Part shown: positions 14,431 through 23,159 of the stretch, one piece after another
Layout of the letters: each line of letters opens with the position of its first letter
Numbering within the stretch: the stretch's first letter is position 1
Origin: JANRJY01 sp033763735
GTDB taxonomy: Bacteria > Bacteroidota > Bacteroidia > Cytophagales > UBA9547
Assembly (NCBI GenBank): GCA_033763735.1
Contig: JANRJY010000052.1
Coordinates: 1 to 30,834, forward strand
Reading direction: 5' to 3'
DNA: 30,834 nt
Notes under the pieces: model-generated
The model's input: only the letters and a program-made list of their open reading frames with translations
Told to the model about the DNA's origin: nothing
Database searches by the model: none
Made by a program: the position numbers and the translations under genes

Positions 14431-14451
14431 ATATCAAACATTGCTTGATAT
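14431..14451. promoter_or_regulatory. Inverted repeat, candidate CapH operator
   Basis: ATATCAA and TTGATAT are perfect inverted copies with a 7-bp spacer (ATATCAA-ACATTGC-TTGATAT). The right half contains the TTG that serves as the -33 box of the CBASS promoter, so a bound repressor would block it. The distance from the capH promoter (25 bp) would allow autoregulation too. Confidence 0.6.
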
Positions 14452-14473
14452 ATTTAGATTTTAATTATTTTTG
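14445..14473 (+). promoter_or_regulatory. Promoter of the CBASS operon
   Basis: TTG at 14445-14447 and TATTTTTG at 14466-14473 (an exact TAnnTTTG -7 box) are separated by 18 bp. Transcription should start near 14480, about 30 bp before the nucleotidyltransferase start codon. Confidence 0.6.
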
Positions 14474-14508
14474 CATAAGTATTAAAAGCTCCTTAACTCA
14501 AAGATAAA

Positions 14509-15483
14509 ATGGTATTAACAAATAGACAACTGTCAAATTTTATAGATCGAATAAAGTTGAAACGGGATAATATGCCAAAATATCGAGAACAGGTTAAGAA
14601 CCTCACAGATAAGCTGGAAGATAAAATTAGAAATGATACAAGAACGGGCGCAAAAGTTACAAGAGTAATTTTAGCTGGATCATGGAAGAAAGGAACAATT
14701 TTAAGACATACTGGAGAAAATCCAATTGACATTGATGTGGTACTTTACGTCGAAGGAGATGTAAATTTGGCGTCTGACTTAAAAAGACTACATGATTTCA
14801 TAGCAGAATACCTTGAAGATATTTATCCCACAAAAGATATATCTAAAGATGTAGATGCGGAAGGCAATACTAAATCGATAAAAATTGTATTTGTTAGCTC
14901 AGGTCTTGAAGTAGATATAGTCCCCGTAATACCTTTAAACTCTCCTGCTGAATACGTTTGGCAGCCAGAAAGAGGTGGAGGTGGCAAATATATAACAAGC
15001 GTTACAGGCCAATTAGATTTTGCCCAAGATAAAAGACAAAGTAACCCATCTTACACATCTGTAGTTAGAGCCTTAAAATGGTGGAGAAACTACAAGGAAC
15101 TAAAAGATGAACTTTCTTCTTTTGTTATTGAGCTAATCGTATCTCATTTAGAAATATCGAAAGGTAAAGAACAAAATATTGAAGAAGGAATTATAAGATT
15201 CTTCAAGTTCGTAAGTGACCCTACTTTTCCTGACATTCTTTTTCCTGGTGCTATTAAGATTAAGTCTGCCAGTTCGGCAGCTATTTATGTTGGCGACCCT
15301 ACGAACAATGAAAATAACGCAGCCAAAAAGATTACACAGACCTATTGGACAGAAATCAAAAAAGAGGCACTTGATGCGTTCGAAGCTCTCAATATAGCTC
15401 AAGCCAAGAATAATGAAGGTGATACTATAGAAGAATGGAAATATGTATTTGGCCCTAGTTTCAACGTTAATCCCGAAAATTAA
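14509..15483 (+). CDS. CBASS oligonucleotide cyclase (cGAS/DncV-like nucleotidyltransferase)
   Basis: This 324-aa enzyme has the CD-NTase signature: GSWKKGT at residues 57-63 (the GS motif that holds nucleotide phosphates), PIDIDVVLY at 72-80 with metal ligands Asp74 and Asp76, and the third ligand Asp136 in LEVDIVPV. The N-terminal helix (RQLSNFIDRIKLKRD) and the C-terminal helical SMODS-type lobe (WWRNYKELKDELSSFVIELIV) complete the fold. Such enzymes make cyclic di- or trinucleotides after phage infection; which one is made here cannot be read from the sequence. The genes that follow (HORMA and TRIP13-like) place it in a type III CBASS, where the HORMA protein switches the cyclase on. It is the first gene of the operon. 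Confidence 0.92.
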   Translation: MVLTNRQLSNFIDRIKLKRDNMPKYREQVKNLTDKLEDKIRNDTRTGAKVTRVILAGSWKKGTILRHTGENPIDIDVVLYVEGDVNLASDLKRLHDFIAEYLEDIYPTKDISKDVDAEGNTKSIKIVFVSSGLEVDIVPVIPLNSPAEYVWQPERGGGGKYITSVTGQLDFAQDKRQSNPSYTSVVRALKWWRNYKELKDELSSFVIELIVSHLEISKGKEQNIEEGIIRFFKFVSDPTFPDILFPGAIKIKSASSAAIYVGDPTNNENNAAKKITQTYWTEIKKEALDAFEALNIAQAKNNEGDTIEEWKYVFGPSFNVNPEN

Positions 15484-15488
15484 ACATT

Positions 15489-16004
15489 ATGAGCTCTTAT
15501 AATACTACTACCGCAACTACTACTTATACTGTCATCGACATTAGAAAAACCTTTGAAGGTTTTGAGGCGGATCTCAGAATGATAGCCAGAAGAACTGAAA
15601 AATGGACTATGGAATACGTTGACAAGATATTCTATGATGTAATAAAACTTGCAGAAGCCAAATACCTTAATTACGTTGACATCACCTTGTTGAACAGCTT
15701 GGATGTTCCAGTCAGGGCAACCCGATTTACAGTTGAAGAAAATGGAAAAGCCATAAATGGTGAACGTGCAGGTGGTAATGATTGGCCAAATTTACCCTAT
15801 ACAAGGCTTAGTGTAATACTTAGCTACAATCAAAAATGGCACAATTTGTCACCTGAAGAAAAACAACAATTTAGTGACAACAACAACTTTAAGATAGGTT
15901 GGGTCACAAGCCATATCGACAATTCTTACTTTCATCTAAAGAAAGAAGACGGCCAACTGTTTGCCAGCAAAGGGTATGAAGTCCAAAAAACAAACTTTAA
16001 ATAA
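15489..16004 (+). CDS. cap7: Bacterial HORMA protein (Cap7-like), CBASS activator
   Basis: The 171-aa product has the bacterial HORMA layout: an N-terminal strand (TTYTVIDIRKTFEGFEADL), a long helix (WTMEYVDKIFYDVIKLAEA), a central sheet (YVDITLLNSLDVPVRATRFTVEE) and a C-terminal safety-belt region (SYFHLKKEDGQLFASKGYEV). In type III CBASS this protein senses phage protein peptides, closes on them and binds the cyclase. It starts 5 bp after the cyclase stop and is followed by the TRIP13-like ATPase 1 bp after its own stop, so they are certainly co-translated. The assignment relies on both the sequence layout and the flanking partners. Single-HORMA systems are the common type. Confidence 0.88.
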   Translation: MSSYNTTTATTTYTVIDIRKTFEGFEADLRMIARRTEKWTMEYVDKIFYDVIKLAEAKYLNYVDITLLNSLDVPVRATRFTVEENGKAINGERAGGNDWPNLPYTRLSVILSYNQKWHNLSPEEKQQFSDNNNFKIGWVTSHIDNSYFHLKKEDGQLFASKGYEVQKTNFK

Positions 16005-16005
16005 C

Positions 16006-16896
16006 ATGTCACAAGCCAGCATCTTCGATAACATCATACAATTGCCAGATCCAAGCCTCAAAGCAAAGGCCGAGAGGTTGATAGGGTTTGAAAAACGCTT
16101 TTCAAGGGTATTTGGAAACCTAAAATTACTGCTCGACCACGAAAGCTTACAAAGCTGGAGTAAAGAACATCACAAGATTGAACTTCCTATTCTAAATTCA
16201 ATAACTGACAGGTATCCATTGGTAATTCTTGAAGGAGATGCCGGCACTGGCAAAACCGTCTCAGCAGAAGCAATTGCCGACAGGATGGTTAGGTCGTTAG
16301 ACAAGGAAGGGTTTTTCCTGAAATTAAGTACCAGGGTTAGAGGTGAAGGTCTTCATGGAGAAATGGGGAAATTGGTCAATGATGCTTTCGAACGACTAAA
16401 AACCGAAGCAGGAAAAAAACGGTTGGCTTTTTTATTGATAGATGAAGCTGATGCTATTGCCACAACACGATCCACTATGCAAATGCATCAAGAGGAAAAA
16501 GCGGCCGTGAACACATTAATCCAAAAGATTGATGAAGTACGTGAGCTCAAAGGAAGGGCGATAATATTCATGTCCACAAATCGCTTACACTTTCTGGACG
16601 AAGCTATCGTTAGAAGAGCGGCTTTAGTTATGACTTTTGAACGACCAGATTTTACTGAAAGAAAAGAATTGTTTCAAAAAGAGCTTGAAGGACTTGGATT
16701 AAATGATTACGAACTAAATACACTTGCAGAGGCAACTGGAGCTGAGGCAAACGATGGGCTAGGATTTTCTTTCTCCGACTTACGGTTAAAAATCCTTCCA
16801 GAAGCTATTGCCAAAGCTTATCCTAAAGAACCATTGACATTCAACATTTTGAAAGAAACAATACAAGCTATCAAACCTAGCCCACAAATAAAATGA
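16006..16896 (+). CDS. cap6: TRIP13/Pch2-like AAA+ ATPase (Cap6-like)
   Basis: The ATG at 16006 is chosen over an earlier one in the frame at 15961, because that earlier start lies inside the HORMA gene and the later one follows the HORMA stop by 1 bp. The 296-aa product has Walker A GDAGTGKT (77-84), Walker B LLIDEAD (143-149), sensor-1 STN (190-192) and an arginine pair RR (203-204) suited to the arginine finger, followed by the small helical lid (SFSDLRLKILPEAIAKAYP). Cap6 is the hexameric remodeller that opens HORMA proteins and so resets or limits the cyclase. It is 296 aa against about 300 for the family, so it is complete. Its stop overlaps the next start. Confidence 0.92.
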   Translation: MSQASIFDNIIQLPDPSLKAKAERLIGFEKRFSRVFGNLKLLLDHESLQSWSKEHHKIELPILNSITDRYPLVILEGDAGTGKTVSAEAIADRMVRSLDKEGFFLKLSTRVRGEGLHGEMGKLVNDAFERLKTEAGKKRLAFLLIDEADAIATTRSTMQMHQEEKAAVNTLIQKIDEVRELKGRAIIFMSTNRLHFLDEAIVRRAALVMTFERPDFTERKELFQKELEGLGLNDYELNTLAEATGAEANDGLGFSFSDLRLKILPEAIAKAYPKEPLTFNILKETIQAIKPSPQIK

Positions 16897-17741
16897 CAAC
16901 AAGATCTTCTAATATTATAGTCGTTATAGTATTTGGTGGCTACATTGTTTTTCGAACTCTTTTTCCAGCAGATTCATCCGATGCTATTTCCAACACTATG
17001 TTCAATGTTTCTATTGAATTAGTAGGCGGGATATTGCTTTATGGACTACTTAATGTCCTTCAAAACATAAAACAACTTTGGTTTTACTACCAAACACAAT
17101 TTCTTTTGAGAAACATTGACATAAGACTTTCCATCTCCTATTTGTTTAGAATAAAAGTGGATGGTCAATATCTTTTAGTTAAAAGTAGGACTAGGGATTA
17201 TTTCCAACCCGTAGGTGGGTCGTTTAAAACACTACCTGGTTCCGAGAAAATATTTGACAAATTAAAAGTCACCACAGATAGGATTATTGAAACTCAGAAG
17301 GGCATTGCAAAAGGTGATTTACGAGTTTATGTCAAAGGAATAAATGTAATCGAATTTATCGAATGGTTTAATTCCAAGGAAGATAGAGAAACCTCACCTT
17401 GGCGTGAGTTCTGTGAAGAGTTAATAAGCACCGATATTTTGCCTTGGAGACAATTCAGATACATTGATTATAAATACAAGGGCACTATTAAAACACCGAT
17501 AATAACTTTAGATAATGGCGACAAAGGAATGTTCATTTTTGAAATTTATGACCTTGTAATTAACAATGAGCAGGAGCCTATTCTAAAAGAGCTACTTGAA
17601 AAAGGGAATACGGAAAAATATATCTGGGCTGACGAATACTTAATTAACAGACTCGGACATGATGAGAGAACAAAAATGTACACTCATGAGATTTCCAAAC
17701 ACACTAAGTGGGCATTAAATCTAAAATGGAGTGCTAGTTAA
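16893..17741 (+). CDS. cap16: Two-TM NUDIX CBASS effector (Cap16-like)
   Basis: The 282-aa product begins with two hydrophobic segments (about residues 8-24 and 38-57) and then a soluble NUDIX-like domain: a strand (YLFRIKVDGQYLLVKSR), QPVGGS at 105-110 for the glycine motif and REFCEEL at 171-177 for the REUxEE box, with a 60-residue insertion between them. Membrane-bound NUDIX proteins are known CBASS effectors (Cap16). The NUDIX-like domain presumably senses or hydrolyses the cyclic nucleotide signal and the membrane part kills or leaks the cell. The gene overlaps the ATPase gene by 4 bp (ATGA). The large insertion and the second glutamate of REFCEE leave open whether it is an active hydrolase or a binding-only module. 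Confidence 0.85.
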   Translation: MTTRSSNIIVVIVFGGYIVFRTLFPADSSDAISNTMFNVSIELVGGILLYGLLNVLQNIKQLWFYYQTQFLLRNIDIRLSISYLFRIKVDGQYLLVKSRTRDYFQPVGGSFKTLPGSEKIFDKLKVTTDRIIETQKGIAKGDLRVYVKGINVIEFIEWFNSKEDRETSPWREFCEELISTDILPWRQFRYIDYKYKGTIKTPIITLDNGDKGMFIFEIYDLVINNEQEPILKELLEKGNTEKYIWADEYLINRLGHDERTKMYTHEISKHTKWALNLKWSAS

Positions 17742-17756
17742 ATTATAAAATAATTT

Positions 17757-18824
17757 ATGAGAAGGGAGCAAAAGTATATAGTCAAGGGTGCATTGATTGG
17801 AGGAATTGTTACTGCAACAGTAGATGTTTTATTGCAATGGTATGATCATTGGAACAGAAACGAAGATTTTACTTGGGAAAAGTACAATGGCTGGAGAACA
17901 GTAAAAAATTCTCTTGTAGGTACAGTTTTAGGCGCGGGCGTTGGAAAAGGTTATTATTTGTACAAAGTGAGTGAAGAAGAAAAGCTTCCTTTTAGCTCCG
18001 ACGCATATTTAAAAAAGCTTTTAATAAAAGAATACTTGAAATCGGATCCTGTTACTTTTAAAAAGATTGTAGATCATCGAGAAGAGGTTAAGGATTGTTT
18101 AAGTCAAAAGTTTAAAAATAAACTTGCTGCACCTCCTGAAGATGCTGGCTCCTTCTATAAAAGAACAGCTATTGCCTCTAATCACGATTTAGATATTATT
18201 CTGCCTTTCAAAAAAACTGCTTATCGTTCATTAGAAGATATGTACACTAAGGTTTACGATACGATAGATTCTGAATATGATGGCAAGGCCACTGTTACTA
18301 AACAAACTAAAGCAATAGGTCTTACATTCGAGAACGATGGTAATTCCATCCATTTTGATATTGTTCCGGGGAGAGAGATAAATGATTACACGAGCGAAAA
18401 AAACCTGAATCTTTATGTAAACCCTGATTGGCAGTGGCAAAATGGTTCTTCATTCAAAACTAATGTAGCCGTACATAAAAAAGCAACAGTAAATAAACCA
18501 GAAGTACGAAAGGCAATAAAATTGCTAAAAATATATCGGGATAGAAACAACCTTTCTATCCCAACTATTGTGATAGAAAGATGTGCCATAAAAGCGTTGT
18601 CAGGGAAAGGAACAAGCTCATCCGAGACAGAGGGTTTTCTAACTAGTATGCATTTCTTGGCTAAAAATTTAAGCCAGTACAATCTTGTCGACCTTTCGAA
18701 TTCCAATAATAATTTACACAAAAAGATGGGTGATGAAAAATATCAAATTGCTAATCAAATGTTTAGTGATATAGAGAAGATAAAAGCTAACTCAAGATAT
18801 ATCAGGGAGATTTTCGAGATTTAA
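17757..18824 (+). CDS. Second nucleotidyltransferase, membrane-anchored, CD-NTase-like
   Basis: The 355-aa product has two hydrophobic glycine-rich segments at about residues 9-27 (GALIGGIVTATVDVLL) and 50-68 (GTVLGAGVGKGYYLY), then a nucleotidyltransferase domain. That domain has GSFYKR at 131-136 (GS motif), ASNHDLDIILPF at 140-151 (Asp144 and Asp146) and IHFDIVPG at 198-205 (Asp201). All three metal ligands are present, so it should be active. The C-terminal helix bundle (KPEVRKAIKLLKIYRDRNNLS) follows the usual CD-NTase/OAS fold. It starts 15 bp after the CBASS effector gene. I know of no standard CBASS operon with a second cyclase fused to membrane segments, so it could be an independent system whose partner is the next gene. 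Confidence 0.8.
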   Translation: MRREQKYIVKGALIGGIVTATVDVLLQWYDHWNRNEDFTWEKYNGWRTVKNSLVGTVLGAGVGKGYYLYKVSEEEKLPFSSDAYLKKLLIKEYLKSDPVTFKKIVDHREEVKDCLSQKFKNKLAAPPEDAGSFYKRTAIASNHDLDIILPFKKTAYRSLEDMYTKVYDTIDSEYDGKATVTKQTKAIGLTFENDGNSIHFDIVPGREINDYTSEKNLNLYVNPDWQWQNGSSFKTNVAVHKKATVNKPEVRKAIKLLKIYRDRNNLSIPTIVIERCAIKALSGKGTSSSETEGFLTSMHFLAKNLSQYNLVDLSNSNNNLHKKMGDEKYQIANQMFSDIEKIKANSRYIREIFEI

Positions 18825-18847
18825 TTGGTCGTAATTCAAATCAGATA

Positions 18848-21800
18848 ATGGATGAGTTGAAAGACAAAGTGCAAAAGGTTGGAAATTGGGTCAAGGCCCT
18901 TTATCCTAGAAATAATACCCCTCCTAGAAACGAAGCTTTACAAGCAGATACAGAATGGGGAGCAGCATATTTTTGGTCAGAAGTAATTCTTGCTTCGAGG
19001 GAAAGTAATTACAACATTTCTCTCGACATCTTGAACAACCTTAAAGAAAGGTACGAAGAGCAAACTGGGAAAAAGGTAGACATTGATTTCCTAATGGAGA
19101 AGCAATGGTTGAGAATTGTTCTAGGCCTTATCGAGATCCCTGACGTTGTTCTTTCTGCTTGTTGGCAACTTGATAAATTATCTTCTATTAAAGAGGAAGA
19201 AAAAGGCCATTATGCAAGTATTATAAAATGGCAATATGAGTTATCCTTTTTGAAGTTTGTTTTGGATGTAAAATCCGATAGGAGCGAATTTGACATTATT
19301 AGCAAGCCTAGACTCGTTACAATATTAAGAAACCATAGATTTTTATTTCCCCAAACCCCAAGTCTGCAATTTTTCAAGTCAAAGAATATAATTCGCGAAG
19401 GAAAAACTGGCTGTTATATCCTAAAGCCAAATCATGAGTATGATTTCGTGCATTCATTGTTCGATAAAATCTTCGTGCTATTATGGGAAAAAGTGATTCA
19501 AGATAACCGCTTTAAGAATGACAAAGACAGGCTACTTTTTATCCTGATTAAAACATCCAAAATAAGGAGCTGGAATGAAAACTTTGAATCTTACATTACT
19601 ACAGATTCTAAAAACAGGTTATTTAATGCGGCAAAGGAATTGATTCTGAATGAAAGCGATATTATAACTGGCGAAGATGAAATCAAAAAAATGCGACTTG
19701 AACATGGTGAAGGGAAATGGATGAGTTTGGAGAGCTCTAAGCATTACTTCCATCCACCTTTACCAAATAATGGGAGTATTTTTAATTTATTTGATTCGTT
19801 AAACCTTCTAAATAAGAGAGGGAATTCAGACATGGTATATCATCAAGGCACACGCAACAATGTTGGCTTTCTCATTAATATTATTGTTAAAAATGATGAT
19901 AAATACCATTGGAACAGCGATACATTAGCGTTTCCCAGGATCAGAGAATTATATAGCAAATCGAATAACAGACCATACCTTCTTTGGGAATTATCTAATC
20001 TTATAAAGGAACAAAGAAAAGAATTACTTCCCGAATTACTTCTAGAATCTAACACCGCGTCTCTAGGTTTTAGACTCTTGTTTGAAAAGGATAGATTTCA
20101 CCGACCTCAAGAATTGTTTTCTTCAGAGATATCATATAGTATCGTCAAGGAAGTTGCTTCAATAATCCTAAGTGTCTTATGGAGTACCCGTGATCATGAA
20201 CCAGAAATATGTGCACAGGTAATATTTGAATGCTTGCTAACAACTGGCAGAAATAACTACTATAATATTAAAGTAACTCCTCATATCGAGGAGCATAAAA
20301 CTGTTCATTCATTATTCAAGAAAGAACTGGAGATCACATTTGTAAAAGGAAAGCACGATAGGCACAAAAACAATTGGTTTGACAGATTTCAAGAAGTAAG
20401 CCATTCTTTACTCAATTCAATAGAAACTTATGATTACGATTTCGAAAGAATAAATGATGTAATAGGATTACCATTCATAAAATTAGATCTACTACTATGG
20501 CTATATGATTGTTGCAATAAACACAACTTCTTAGAAGGAAAAGATGAGCTTTTGCAAAAAATCGCTAAAGTTGCGCTAGAGACCTACATATATAATATAA
20601 ATCTTAATGAAGTAGATACAAAGATTCTAACCGAGCAAAACCCAATTCCTAAGCTAATAATACCATTGTGGGCTGTTTCAAAAAGACAAGTAGAAGAATT
20701 CCCTTGGGTAGAGCTAGCAATTATATTTAATCGGCATCATTTCTTTATTCAGTTCTTAAGTCCGTGTAATCTGAAATTCCAGAAGGCAGAAGACGATTAT
20801 GACAAGCATAACAGATTTATTGCCGAGAAATTAAGAACCCACCTTTTTATACTATTACTAACTCACAAAGAATTAACAAAGTATCGTAACAAACCAGAAT
20901 ACACTGGAGAAATCCCTCTCAATATTCTCAATTTAATTGAAACCACCGTGCTTAGCTACATAAGCAAGGGATCCCTGCCAAAGCCAAAAGAGGCACAAGT
21001 AGATTTGTTTAATGAGTTCTTAGAAAGGAACATGTGGACAGATGACCACATCGAGCTTTTGCCACTTATTTCACAAACTCTCAACCAATTTCAAACAGTT
21101 GGAGCTGCAAAAGAAATCGTTAAGTCTATAATTAAATCTGAAACCTTAATAAGGAGTTTAAAGCTACTTGAATATGCCATTGGAGAACAGTCAAGAGAAT
21201 TCTTGATTGACCAAATTAGAAGTATCGACATCAAAGTAGCATTAGACGAGATTCGATGGTTGCCTGATATACAAGCAGTTCTTTCACTTATAACATCTCA
21301 TGAATCATTTATTGACAAGTCTAAAATCATCCTAGAGAGATGGGAAAAGATAATTGACAAGAAAGATTTCAAAACCGAACATAAAATTTTTGGCTATAGA
21401 ATAAAATTGCTTTTGGCTTACATCGAAGGAGATATGCAGAAAATCGCCCAATTAGAACAGCCCAAACTTAACAAGTATAGGATTTCTGTTGATTACACTT
21501 TTAATCCGATAGAAGACAAAGAATTCTACGTAGCTTTATTATACCTCAAACAAAATGAACCTCATAAAGCATATGACATTTTCAACAAACACCTTAAAAA
21601 CAGTGACGATCGTCCTACTTTGGCCCTAAACCGATTTGCGTCTAAAATTAAGTGGGCAGAAAAAGAAACTGAATTGAACAGAAAAGAGTTGCTTTATAAA
21701 GAATCCCTTACGGAATGGTTGGAGTTTGAAAAAACAGCCAATTCAAAAGACATCTATCAAATCCAAGAAAAAATTGAGTATAATAAACTTGATGTTTACG

Positions 21801-22705
21801 ACAAACTAAATGCTCATTCGAAATTTGATGAAACTTTTTCAAAACTTGAGACAGCAGTACAATTACAACAGGATTTTTTAAAGCTGAGAATTATTAATCT
21901 GAATGACAGAGATATGCAGATTCAAGCTGAAAGTTTGCTAACAAAAGCAGAAATATACCATAGGCTAGGTAATGGCATATACCCTTCATTTATATATGAC
22001 CTTAGAAATCTGATAAACGACTCAAATCCTATAGATGAATATAGAAATCAGTATATAAGGATAATGACACAATCTACAGATAATCTAGTCAAAATTATTC
22101 CTGACAATATTAACAAGTACAATACTGTAGAAGAATTCATTCTACATGAATTAATCGAATCTGCAAGTGATGTTTTGACATACATAAATTCGATAGATGA
22201 AATCAGAATTGAAGATAAGTATACAGATTTGCTTCTTCTGTCATTAAATGGCAGGCTAAAAATGTATTTTTTGAAGCTTGGCAATCAAAGAGGTGGGTTT
22301 TCATATAATCCAAAAATGCGAAATCCAGGAGAGCGAGATTTTGTTATTTGTGATGCGAGTAATAGGCAAATTGCCGTTTGCGAGGCATTAAATCTATTTG
22401 GTAAAAACACGACTACAACTAAGTCACACAATCTCAAAATATTTAATTATTCCCCCGAAAGAAAGCTATTTTTCATTATAGTGTATTATTTAGGCAATGG
22501 CAGCAAATTCAAAACCAGTTGGTCTAACTACACAAATGATGTAATTCCCAAGATTGGTTTCCCCTCTGAATATAACATAAATGGCTTATTGGAAGATTTG
22601 TCTTCTAAAGGGTTTGGTAGCGACTCTGTAAAAGTAGGTAAAGCTTTACATGGTTCAGAAACTGTCATTTACCATTTATACGTTAATATCAATTACAAAA
22701 CTTGA
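18848..22705 (+). CDS. 1285-aa helical protein of unknown function, partner of the second nucleotidyltransferase
   Basis: I do not recognise this protein as a whole. Residues 1-700 are leucine-, lysine- and tryptophan-containing helices without a P-loop or transmembrane segment. Residues 870-1010 show TPR-like pairs of helices (KEFYVALLYLKQNEPHKAYDIFNK). The last 138 residues are different: GERDFVIC (Asp1164), a 15-residue gap, then IAVCEALNL (Glu1179), and IFNYSP plus FFIIVYYLG strands further on. This looks like a compact alpha/beta C-terminal domain, maybe an effector or a PD-(D/E)XK-like core without an obvious lysine. It follows the second nucleotidyltransferase after 23 bp and is the last gene of the operon, so it may be that enzyme's sensor or effector. 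No intrinsic terminator is evident after it. Confidence 0.7.
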   Translation: MDELKDKVQKVGNWVKALYPRNNTPPRNEALQADTEWGAAYFWSEVILASRESNYNISLDILNNLKERYEEQTGKKVDIDFLMEKQWLRIVLGLIEIPDVVLSACWQLDKLSSIKEEEKGHYASIIKWQYELSFLKFVLDVKSDRSEFDIISKPRLVTILRNHRFLFPQTPSLQFFKSKNIIREGKTGCYILKPNHEYDFVHSLFDKIFVLLWEKVIQDNRFKNDKDRLLFILIKTSKIRSWNENFESYITTDSKNRLFNAAKELILNESDIITGEDEIKKMRLEHGEGKWMSLESSKHYFHPPLPNNGSIFNLFDSLNLLNKRGNSDMVYHQGTRNNVGFLINIIVKNDDKYHWNSDTLAFPRIRELYSKSNNRPYLLWELSNLIKEQRKELLPELLLESNTASLGFRLLFEKDRFHRPQELFSSEISYSIVKEVASIILSVLWSTRDHEPEICAQVIFECLLTTGRNNYYNIKVTPHIEEHKTVHSLFKKELEITFVKGKHDRHKNNWFDRFQEVSHSLLNSIETYDYDFERINDVIGLPFIKLDLLLWLYDCCNKHNFLEGKDELLQKIAKVALETYIYNINLNEVDTKILTEQNPIPKLIIPLWAVSKRQVEEFPWVELAIIFNRHHFFIQFLSPCNLKFQKAEDDYDKHNRFIAEKLRTHLFILLLTHKELTKYRNKPEYTGEIPLNILNLIETTVLSYISKGSLPKPKEAQVDLFNEFLERNMWTDDHIELLPLISQTLNQFQTVGAAKEIVKSIIKSETLIRSLKLLEYAIGEQSREFLIDQIRSIDIKVALDEIRWLPDIQAVLSLITSHESFIDKSKIILERWEKIIDKKDFKTEHKIFGYRIKLLLAYIEGDMQKIAQLEQPKLNKYRISVDYTFNPIEDKEFYVALLYLKQNEPHKAYDIFNKHLKNSDDRPTLALNRFASKIKWAEKETELNRKELLYKESLTEWLEFEKTANSKDIYQIQEKIEYNKLDVYDKLNAHSKFDETFSKLETAVQLQQDFLKLRIINLNDRDMQIQAESLLTKAEIYHRLGNGIYPSFIYDLRNLINDSNPIDEYRNQYIRIMTQSTDNLVKIIPDNINKYNTVEEFILHELIESASDVLTYINSIDEIRIEDKYTDLLLLSLNGRLKMYFLKLGNQRGGFSYNPKMRNPGERDFVICDASNRQIAVCEALNLFGKNTTTTKSHNLKIFNYSPERKLFFIIVYYLGNGSKFKTSWSNYTNDVIPKIGFPSEYNINGLLEDLSSKGFGSDSVKVGKALHGSETVIYHLYVNINYKT

Positions 22706-23076
22706 ATAAAAAAGTTACAATTAAGACATATAATCAAAGCCCAACAATAAGAGCAGTTACACATTACCCACACAGCAGTTAAGTGAGGTAAATGCCAAAG
22801 TCAAGCAAAAAAAGAGCAGTGCAACACTATGGGTCAAACCTATAACATAAAATGCTGATATTTATAATTAAGTAAAAGTTGATTGTTTAAAAGTTAAAAA
22901 AGCTGCCAAATGATTGAATTATTCAACCTTATGATTGTTTAATCCTAAAATAAATTGAAGCGAAATGTTTTGAATATTCATTGTTTTTCGCAAATGAATT
23001 ACTCTTGTTGTAGGAAATTTTTAAGTAAATTCTTTCGAATATATTAAACAAGTTGGCAAGTCTTCATCTTAATGAT

Positions 23077-23119
23077 AATTTTTGACAGACTGACATGACT
23101 GACAAGGCTTTTCTTTTTA
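23077..23119 (+). repeat. Left 43-bp inverted repeat
   Basis: It reads AATTTTTGACAGACTGACAT and on to GGCTTTTCTTTTTA. The reverse complement of 23692-23734 matches it at 39 of 43 bases. Inside are TGACA units spaced 8-9 bp apart (TGACAGAC, TGACATGAC, TGACA), like protein-binding iterons. Confidence 0.75.
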
Positions 23120-23159
23120 TAAATTTATACTTTCGGATGATATATGAATAGTTTTAAGT

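Noticed and set aside
15961..16005. Upstream start for the TRIP13-like ATPase
   Set aside because: It would begin inside the HORMA gene and adds a basic 15-residue leader without homology; the ATG at 16006 directly after the HORMA stop is natural.
18231..18721. Minus-strand frames of 69 and 102 codons inside the second nucleotidyltransferase gene
   Set aside because: They are antisense shadows of a gene whose frame carries all catalytic motifs.
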